From the NCBI GenBank assembly GCA_013285505.1, contig CP053450.1:1658796-1722795 (forward strand): DNA of 64,000 nt, read 5' to 3'. The position numbers were made by a program, and so were the translations under genes. Under the pieces are notes generated by a model. It searched no databases and was not told where the DNA came from. It was given only the letters and a program-made list of their open reading frames with translations. Each line of letters opens with the position of its first letter. Position 1 is the first letter of the stretch. Below, one piece after another: positions 57,647 through 64,000 of the stretch. The DNA comes from Planctomycetota bacterium (lineage in GTDB: Bacteria > Planctomycetota > Phycisphaerae > Phycisphaerales > UBA1924).

Positions 57647-57704
57647 TGTGACCAGACCGGCTGCGAGGGCTCGGCCGGCTGTGGGAAAGTGACCAGGAGC
57701 AGGC

Positions 57705-58966
57705 ATGATCGACCAGATGGACACAGGCGGGTCACGCGGCAAGCCGGTGGTCGCGTGCCAGAACCTGACAAAGGTCTTCCGCGATTTCTGGATGCGCAAC
57801 CGCGCCAAGGCGGTCGATTCGCTCACGTTCGACATCTACCCGCACGAGATCTTCGGCCTGCTCGGCCCCAACGGCTCGGGCAAGAGCACGGCGATCAAGG
57901 TCATCCTCGGCCTGCTGCGGCCGACCAAGGGCCGGGTGGCGGTCTTCAACAAGCCGCCGTCCGACGTGGCAACCAAGAAGCGCATCGGGTACCTGCCGGA
58001 GGAGTCGTACCTCTACCCGTTCCTGAACGCCAAGGAGACGCTGGACTACTACGGCAAGCTCTTCGAGATCGGGCACACGGTCCGCAAACGCCGCATCGAC
58101 GAGCTGCTCGACATGGTCGGGCTGACGCACGTGCAGCACAGGCCGATCCGTGAGTACTCCAAGGGCATGCAGCGGCGCATCGGGCTGGCGCAGGCGCTGA
58201 TCAACGACCCCGACCTGTTGATTCTCGACGAACCGACCACCGGGCTCGACCCGATCGGCACGCGGCAGGTCAAGGACCTGATCATCGAGATGGGCCGGCG
58301 CGGGAAGACCGTGCTGCTCTCGAGCCACCTGCTCGCCGATGTCGAGGACTGCGTGGACCGCATGGTCATCCTCTACGGCGGCAAAAAGCGCGACGAGGGC
58401 ACCTGCGACGCGATGCTCGTGCGGCACGAGCGGACCACCATCGAGACCGACGCCCTCGACGAGGAGACACTCGCCGAGATCGACGAGGTCGTGCGGCGGC
58501 GGTCCGGCGGGACCAAGAGCGTGCGCAGCGTTTCCAGCCCGCGGCAGACGCTCGAGCAGAAGTTCCTCACGATCGTCGAGAGCGCCCGGGCCGAGCGGCT
58601 CGAGACCGCCGGTGCGACCCACGGCGGCGAGACGGCCTCGTTCCTCAAGGCGTCCGAGCCGGAGGGTGAGGACCTCATCTCGAGGCTGACCAATGAGGAC
58701 GAGCCGAAGGCGGCTCCCTCGGCCAGCGAGCGTCGGGCCAGCGAGGCCAGATCGCGCGAGGCAGAGGACGCGGACGCGGCCAGCAGCGTGATCGACGATC
58801 TTGTGGCCGGTGCGCCGCCGAAGCCGCCGGCCGCGCCGAAGGCACAGCCTCCCCAGACCGACAAGCCGGCACCCGGCAGCCCGAAGCCGACTCCCCCTCC
58901 AAGGATGTGGACGAGTCGATCATCGACTCGCTGCTCGGGGACGGGCCGGAGGGTGGCAAGCCGTGA
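57705..58966 (+). CDS. ABC transporter ATP-binding protein
   Basis: About 420 residues. Residues 1-~230 are an ABC-2-exporter-type ATPase. Walker A is GLLGPNGSGKSTAIKVILGL, the signature is EYSKGMQRRIGLAQAL, Walker B is LLILDEPTTGLDP, and the H-loop is VLLSSHLLADVED. The C-terminal ~190 residues are a regulatory, charged and Pro/Ala-rich extension of unknown role. One frame change near 58900 leads to SKDVDESIIDSLLGDGPEGG, KP and TGA at 58964-58966. The permease gene starts within that stop (GTGA). GGAG precedes the ATG at 57705. Confidence 0.9.
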
Positions 58967-60984
58967 ATCTTCGAGCGAGACTCGCGGCGGCGAACCGCGT
59001 GCAGCGGGCGAGGCCGTTCAAGATCATCGCGAGCGTGCTGATCGTGCTCGCGGCGGTTGCGGTGTTTACGACCTACGTCGTGCTGCAGACCGCCCCGGTC
59101 GGGCTCGACGAGACGGCCCGGGCCAGCGAGCAGCTGACGCCGTCGCCCGATGAAGAACTCGCGCCCGATCAGGTCCGCGCACGCGAGACCGTCCGCTCGG
59201 CGCTGCAGGCCAGCGAACGCGCGGTGGACATGGTGCTCCAGCAACAGTCGGACTGGCAGAGCGTCGGCTTCGGCGTGCTGGTTGTCACGGCGCTGGCGTT
59301 GACGGTCGTGTGGCTGGGGCTGGGGCTGACCTATCTCGGCCTGCTGGGTTTCGCGGCGGTGGTGGGCTTCCCGCTGGCGCTCTACGAACCGACCGCCGGC
59401 GCGGGGCATCTGCTGCTGGGCATCACGGCGCTCACGGCCTCGTTCACGGCGCTGCTGCAGTTGGTGCGGATGCTGCTCGGCCACGCCGGGCCGGTGTGCT
59501 CGATCGCCCGCGTCGTGCTGGACGAGGCGGTCCGGATGAAGATCTCGCTGGTCTTCATCGTGGTGCTGCTGGTGGGGCTCGCGGCACTGCCCAACGCCCT
59601 CGACGCCGACCAGCCGCTCCGGTACCGGGTGCAGTCGTTCATGTCGTTCAGCACGGGGCTCTCGTTCTGGACCATCGCGGTGCTGACGCTGCTGTTCGCG
59701 GCGGCGACGGTGGCGTTCGAGCAGCGGGACAAGACCATCTGGCAGACGATCACCAAGCCGGTGAGCGCGTGGAAGTACATCCTGGGCAAGTGGCTCGGCG
59801 TGTGCGCCCTCAACGCGATCCTGCTGGCGGTGTGCGCGTCGGGCATCTTCCTGTTCGTGGAGTACCTCCGGGGCCAGCCGGCGCTGGGCGAACGCGAGGC
59901 GTTCACCTCCTACGCCGGCGGCGAGGGAGACCTGACCGAGGACCGCTGGGTGCTCGAGACCCAGGTGCTCAGCTCCCGGGTGACGGTGGTCAACGAGGTG
60001 CCGTTCACGAAGAACTCGCCGGAGTTTCGCGCCGGGGTGGAGCAGTTCATCCAGGCGCGGCAGGACCTGGACGATCAGTTCGGCACGACGCCCGGCGAGC
60101 GGGCGAAGATCGCCGACGACCTTTACAAGGACGCGATCACGCGCTACCGCTCGATCGAGCCCGGCAACCGCGAGCAGTACGTCTTCAAGGGTCTGGGCAA
60201 GGCCCGCGATTCCGACGAGCTGCTGCTCTTCCGCCACCGCATCGACGCGGGCTCGAACCGGCCCGACGAGTTCTACGACGTCACGTTCCTCTTCTCGGAC
60301 GGCTCGCGGCTGATCCAGCGGATGGGGCTGGGCTTCTTCCACTCCAGCACGGTCTACCCGACGGCGGTCTACCGCGTGACCGACGAGGACCTGGCCCGGG
60401 TCAGAGACGATCCGGAGATGGAGCGCGAACTGCGGTCGATCGACGGCGCGGTCGTGCTCGAGGTGGTCAACGCCAACATCGCGACCGGCGAGGTGAACCC
60501 CGACACGATCACCTTCCCTCCGGGCGGGCTCGAGTTCTCCTATCGCGTGGGGAGCTACCGGCTGAACTTCGTCCGGGCGATGGTCGTGCTGTGGTGCAAG
60601 CTCGCGTTCCTGTCGATCCTGGCGATCTGGGCGGCGACGTTCCTGAGCTTCCCGGTGGCGTGCCTGGTCTCGTTCGGCGCGCTGCTGGCGGCCGAGGGGT
60701 CGGGCTTCCTGCGGACCAGCGTCGAGACGTTCGCGACTACTGACGATAAGGGCAACGTGCAGGCGTTCAACCTCGTCGCGTCGGTGGTCACGCGTCTGGT
60801 CTCGGGGGCGTTCAGCCTCTACGGCGATCTGAAACCGACCAAGCGGCTGGTGCAGGGGGAGCTGATCCCGCTCGGCAGCGTGATCGTCGGCGGGGTGTTC
60901 ATCGCGATCGCCAGCGGCGCGTTTTATCTGCTGGCGGTCATCACCATGCGGCGGCGCGAACTGGCGATCTATTCGGGACGGTAA
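58963..60984 (+). CDS. ABC transporter permease, large form
   Basis: 673 residues. N-terminal helix FKIIASVLIVLAAVAVFTTY, a periplasmic loop, then a cluster of membrane helices (FGVLVVTALALTVVWLGLGL, LLGFAAVVGFPLALYEPTAG, ISLVFIVVLLVGLAALPNAL). The coupling segment FEQRDKTIWQTITKPVSAWK followed by YILGKWLGVCALNAILLAVC resembles the REIESKTILTVVSKPISR segment in the permease at 51421. A large extracytoplasmic domain (~residues 310-530) precedes the last helices. It should be the membrane partner of the ATPase encoded just upstream. The substrate is unknown. Confidence 0.8.
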   Translation: MNLRARLAAANRVQRARPFKIIASVLIVLAAVAVFTTYVVLQTAPVGLDETARASEQLTPSPDEELAPDQVRARETVRSALQASERAVDMVLQQQSDWQSVGFGVLVVTALALTVVWLGLGLTYLGLLGFAAVVGFPLALYEPTAGAGHLLLGITALTASFTALLQLVRMLLGHAGPVCSIARVVLDEAVRMKISLVFIVVLLVGLAALPNALDADQPLRYRVQSFMSFSTGLSFWTIAVLTLLFAAATVAFEQRDKTIWQTITKPVSAWKYILGKWLGVCALNAILLAVCASGIFLFVEYLRGQPALGEREAFTSYAGGEGDLTEDRWVLETQVLSSRVTVVNEVPFTKNSPEFRAGVEQFIQARQDLDDQFGTTPGERAKIADDLYKDAITRYRSIEPGNREQYVFKGLGKARDSDELLLFRHRIDAGSNRPDEFYDVTFLFSDGSRLIQRMGLGFFHSSTVYPTAVYRVTDEDLARVRDDPEMERELRSIDGAVVLEVVNANIATGEVNPDTITFPPGGLEFSYRVGSYRLNFVRAMVVLWCKLAFLSILAIWAATFLSFPVACLVSFGALLAAEGSGFLRTSVETFATTDDKGNVQAFNLVASVVTRLVSGAFSLYGDLKPTKRLVQGELIPLGSVIVGGVFIAIASGAFYLLAVITMRRRELAIYSGR

Positions 60985-61014
60985 GTACTCCGGGACCCTC
61001 CCGGGAGGCTGGGC

Positions 61015-62979
61015 ATGAAGCGCGACACGTTGATCCAACTCGGGGCCCTGCTGGTGGCGGTGGTCTGCCTCGGCCTCTCCGGCGGGGTCTCGCTGGCGCT
61101 GACCAACTCGTCGGGCCGCAACCAGCTCTCCTACGCCGACACCGCCGAGGCCGGCGACCCGCCGGAGGTGGCGCTGGGCATCGCGATGGGGGCGTTCCGC
61201 GGCGTGTTCGTGAACATCCTGTGGTACCGCGCCAACGAGATGAAGGAGCAGGGGTACTACTACGAAGCGATGGAACTCGCCCGGGCGATCACCAAGCTCC
61301 AGCCGCGGTTCCCGCAGGTGTGGGTCTTCCACGCATGGAACATGGCGTACAACATCTCGGTCAAGACGCAGACGCCCGAGGAGCGTTGGCAGTGGGTGCA
61401 ATCGGGCATCCGGCTGCTCCGCAACGAGGGCATCCGCGCCAACCCCAACGCCATGCTCCTGCACAAGGAGCTGGCCTGGATCTTCCTGCACAAGGTCGCC
61501 GGCATCACCGACGACGCCAACCAGACCTACAAGCGCAAGCTCGCCGAGGAGTGGACGGTCGTGCTGGGCGACCCGCCCGCGCGCAGCATCGAGGACCGGA
61601 CACGCGAGGGAGCGGTCGAGAAGTACGTCGAGTGGCTGAACACCTTCTCCGAAGCGCCCGACACGATGGAGCAGCTCGCGGCGCGGAATCCGAAGGCCGC
61701 GGAGCTCTGGGATGTGCTGCAGGGACTGACCGACGGGCAGGACACCGTGGGCCTCCTGCGCCGCTACGAGTCGCACAAGGCACTCCGGCGGTCGGTGTTC
61801 CGCGCCGGGGCGCAGCGGAGCATGGGCGAGACCAACATCGCCTTCGGCGAGCTGATGGACGACCCCGAGTACGCCGAGGCCTGGCCGGCGCTGCTGTCGC
61901 ACCTGCGCAAGCGCCTGCTGCTGGATGACTACAACATGGAGCCGACCCGCATGATCCGCTTCACGCGGAAGTTCGGGCCCATCGACTGGCGGCACCCCGC
62001 GGCCCACGCGCTCTACTGGTCGGCCCGCGGCGTCGAAGAATCGCTCACCCGCTGGACCGAGGACAACAAGAAGGACTTCGACTTCATCAACACCGACCGG
62101 ATCACCATCCAGTCGCTGCAGGAGCTCTACCGCTCGGGCGATGTCTACTTCAACTTCTTCGACTCGATCTCCGGCGGCACCCGGCCCTACCAGCTGGGCC
62201 CGAACGCACACTTCGTCGAGTCCTACGGCGAGGTGCTGAGCGAACTGATCGGCCGCTCGTGGGCGGACGTGGACAAGCGTCCCTACCGCGTCTACGCCGC
62301 GGGATACGAGAACTTCCTGCGCGACGCGGTGCGGTTCTTCTACCGGCGCGGGCAGATCGAGGTCGCTAAGGAGTACTACCACGAGCTGGGCACGTTCCCC
62401 GGCCGCAACGTCAACGACCCGTACTTCGACATCGAGGCCTCGGTCCCGATCGACGAGTTCGTGCTCAGAGAGCTGCAGGAAGACCGCATCCGCTCGCCGT
62501 ATGTGCTGGTGTCCGAGGTGGTGGGGTCGCTGCAGGGGGCTTACATCGGCGGCCTGCTCGCGGGCGACGACGAGCTTTTCCGGAAGAACTTCCAGTGGGC
62601 GGCCCAGGCCCACAGGTACTACATGGAGACGCAGGTCCGCGACGTCGTCGCCGACGGCGGGCGTGACACACGGACGGGCGTCCTCGATCCCGAGTTCCGC
62701 CTCGTCTCCGGCGACCTCTTCGCGCGGACGATCCAGCTCATGAGCCTGGACGATGCCGCGGAGATGTACGGCCGGGCTCCCATCCAACTGCAGCAGTTCG
62801 CCTACGACTTCCTCAGGGCCGGATGGAAAGAGGAACTCGACAGGCAGGCCGAGGCCGGCAACGGCAGACCCTTCGACGAGCTGTTCATGGAGCCCGCCGG
62901 CATGGCCGAGCACCGGGCGTGGGTGGCGAGAATCGCCGCCGAGCGCGCGCAGAAGCAGATCGACCTGCAGCAGAAATAG
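61015..62979 (+). CDS. conserved hypothetical protein of the SPFH-ABC cluster
   Basis: 654 residues with an N-terminal membrane anchor (LGALLVAVVCLGLSGGVSLA). The rest is helical and TPR-like: GVFVNILWYRANEMKEQGYY, YEAMELARAITKLQPRFPQV, WVFHAWNMAYNISVKTQTPE, then a long region without known motifs (DAVRFFYRRGQIEVAKEYYH). It is probably exposed on the outer face of the inner membrane. GGGAGG precedes the ATG by ~8 nt, and the gap to the permease is 30 bp, so it belongs to the same transcription unit. No enzymatic residues are recognised. Confidence 0.75.
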   Translation: MKRDTLIQLGALLVAVVCLGLSGGVSLALTNSSGRNQLSYADTAEAGDPPEVALGIAMGAFRGVFVNILWYRANEMKEQGYYYEAMELARAITKLQPRFPQVWVFHAWNMAYNISVKTQTPEERWQWVQSGIRLLRNEGIRANPNAMLLHKELAWIFLHKVAGITDDANQTYKRKLAEEWTVVLGDPPARSIEDRTREGAVEKYVEWLNTFSEAPDTMEQLAARNPKAAELWDVLQGLTDGQDTVGLLRRYESHKALRRSVFRAGAQRSMGETNIAFGELMDDPEYAEAWPALLSHLRKRLLLDDYNMEPTRMIRFTRKFGPIDWRHPAAHALYWSARGVEESLTRWTEDNKKDFDFINTDRITIQSLQELYRSGDVYFNFFDSISGGTRPYQLGPNAHFVESYGEVLSELIGRSWADVDKRPYRVYAAGYENFLRDAVRFFYRRGQIEVAKEYYHELGTFPGRNVNDPYFDIEASVPIDEFVLRELQEDRIRSPYVLVSEVVGSLQGAYIGGLLAGDDELFRKNFQWAAQAHRYYMETQVRDVVADGGRDTRTGVLDPEFRLVSGDLFARTIQLMSLDDAAEMYGRAPIQLQQFAYDFLRAGWKEELDRQAEAGNGRPFDELFMEPAGMAEHRAWVARIAAERAQKQIDLQQK

Positions 62980-63001
62980 CCCGAGACGGACCCGCGGCCC
63001 G

Positions 63002-64000
63002 TCAGGCCATCAGGCGTTCGACCGCCTCGCGATACCGCGCGAGCGTGCCGGCGACGACATCGTCGGGCAGCGCGGGGCCCGGCGCGGTCTTGTCCCAGCC
63101 GCCAGCGTCCACGAGCGCCTGCAGATGCTCGCGGACAAACTGCTTGTCGTAGCTCGGCTGGGCGTGCCCGGGCTCGTAGCGGTCGGCCGGCCAGAACCGC
63201 GAGCTGTCCGGCGTCAACGCCTCGTCGATCAGGATCGGCTCGTCGGAGATCGGCCGGTCGTTGCTGTCCAGCGGCAGCCCGAACTCGAACTTGGTGTCCG
63301 CGATGATCACGCCCCGCTCCAGCGCGTACGCGGCCGCGGCCGAGTAGATCGCCAGCGATCGCTCGCGGAGCCACGCCATGCGTTCCTCACCGACACTCGC
63401 GGCGGCGGTCTCGAAGCTGATGTTCTCGTCGTGGCCTTCCTCGGCCTTGGTCGCCGGGGTGAAGATCGGCTCGGGCAGCCGGTCGCACTGGCGGAGGCCC
63501 GCCGGGAGCCGCACGCCGCAGATCTCGCCGGAGCGCAGGTAGTCCTTCCAGCCCGTGCCCTCGAGATAGCCGCGGACGACACACTCGATGGGAACCACGC
63601 GGCACCGGCGTCCGATGGTGACGCGTCCGGCGAGGTGCTCGCGTGGCGTGGACCCGGCACCGAACGCGTTATCCGGGATTTCGCGGGCGTCCGTGGAAAG
63701 CAGGTGCGTGCGGCACAATCCCCGCGATTCGATCCAGCGGAGCCAGAACGCGGCCACGCGGGTGAGCAGCACGCCCTTGCCGGGGATCGGCGTCGGCATC
63801 ACGACATCGAACGCGCTGAGGCGGTCGCTGGCGACCATGAGGATGCGGTCTCGCGAGGCCGGCTCGTCGGGGCTGGCCGTGGGGTCCGCGGGCAGGGTGT
63901 AGGTGTCGCGGACCTTGCCGGACCGGCGGTCGGGCAAATCGAGCGACGATTCGAAGACGGCGGCGTGAGCGTCGGCCTCCGCAGAGGGTCGGGGATGGGT
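63002..64000 (-). CDS. purC: SAICAR synthetase, N-terminus beyond the window
   Basis: Joins CAIR and aspartate in purine synthesis. The visible 333 codons include RRSGKVRDTYTLP (the ATP-binding opening), RILMVASDRLSAFDVVMPTP, IECVVRGYLEGTGWKDYLRS, EEGHDENISFETAA, IIADTKFEFGLPLDSNDRPI, and DEALTPDSSRFWPADRYEPG, all PurC signatures. The frame is open to the end of the window (VFESSLDLPDRRSGKVRDTY), so the true start lies outside. It converges on the SPFH-ABC cluster with 22 bp between stops. Confidence 0.95.
   Translation of the reverse strand, partial: THPRPSAEADAHAAVFESSLDLPDRRSGKVRDTYTLPADPTASPDEPASRDRILMVASDRLSAFDVVMPTPIPGKGVLLTRVAAFWLRWIESRGLCRTHLLSTDAREIPDNAFGAGSTPREHLAGRVTIGRRCRVVPIECVVRGYLEGTGWKDYLRSGEICGVRLPAGLRQCDRLPEPIFTPATKAEEGHDENISFETAAASVGEERMAWLRERSLAIYSAAAAYALERGVIIADTKFEFGLPLDSNDRPISDEPILIDEALTPDSSRFWPADRYEPGHAQPSYDKQFVREHLQALVDAGGWDKTAPGPALPDDVVAGTLARYREAVERLMA

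Noticed and set aside
58675..62913. 1412-residue minus-strand ORF opposite the ABC permease and last cluster gene
   Set aside because: It is the antisense shadow of two well-supported plus-strand genes in GC-rich DNA. Composition is Arg/His/Pro-rich with no motif.

Overview
The window looks like chromosome from a planctomycete of the Phycisphaerae (Phycisphaerales). The GC content is very high, with GC-biased third codon positions. Three secreted proteins end in PEP-CTERM sorting tails of the PAPASMALLGLGGL-plus-arginines kind. Small membrane proteins carry a C-terminal CxxC/CPECG zinc ribbon, and genes overlap by 4 nt (GTGA or ATGA). This assignment is inferred from gene content; no marker gene was compared.

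Layout. (a) 1-1.7 kb: DinB-like end of a gene, a small hypothetical gene, G-rich tandem repeats and a DUF3313-type lipoprotein. (b) 1.9-5.7 kb: one large, visibly lower-GC gene for a SAMD9-like STAND NTPase (P-loop, TPR, OB fold), probably acquired horizontally and perhaps a defence gene. (c) 5.7-33.1 kb: housekeeping and secreted genes: isocitrate dehydrogenase with an in-frame repeat insertion, a Na+/solute symporter, a serine hydrolase, an S41 peptidase, a TPR-sulfotransferase, groES-aroA, two tandem PEP-CTERM paralogues, thyX, a beta-helix protein, a PadR regulator with a HAAS-type membrane partner, HAF and FG-GAP secreted proteins, STAS-purN-peptidase, a thioesterase preceded by a promoter and terminator enclosing a candidate small RNA or leader, DinB, nadB and a lipoprotein. 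(d) 33.1-40.7 kb: an island of about 7 kb with four arrays of paired palindromes (about 22 type A and 25 type B hairpins) around a RAYT-like Y1/HUH transposase and a RepA-like AAA ATPase. This is a REP/BIME-RAYT system with an unusual composite unit. (e) 40.7-52.7 kb: an oppB-oppA pair edged by another palindrome family, a HEAT-like protein, ferredoxin-NADP reductase, a coiled-coil lipoprotein, a haem-like-motif protein, tRNA-Leu(GAG) and an ABC-2 permease. (f) 53.1-63 kb: a co-directional cluster of three SPFH/band-7 proteins (HflK/HflC-like), an ABC ATPase, its permease and a conserved periplasmic or membrane-anchored protein. (g) purC runs off the right edge.

A caution applies throughout. 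At least twenty otherwise well-conserved genes change reading frame once or more, mostly at short G/C runs. I read these as uncorrected indel errors in the assembly rather than real pseudogenes. Affected genes are listed as single CDSs with the approximate break points. The low-GC SAMD9-like gene is the longest gene and is intact.
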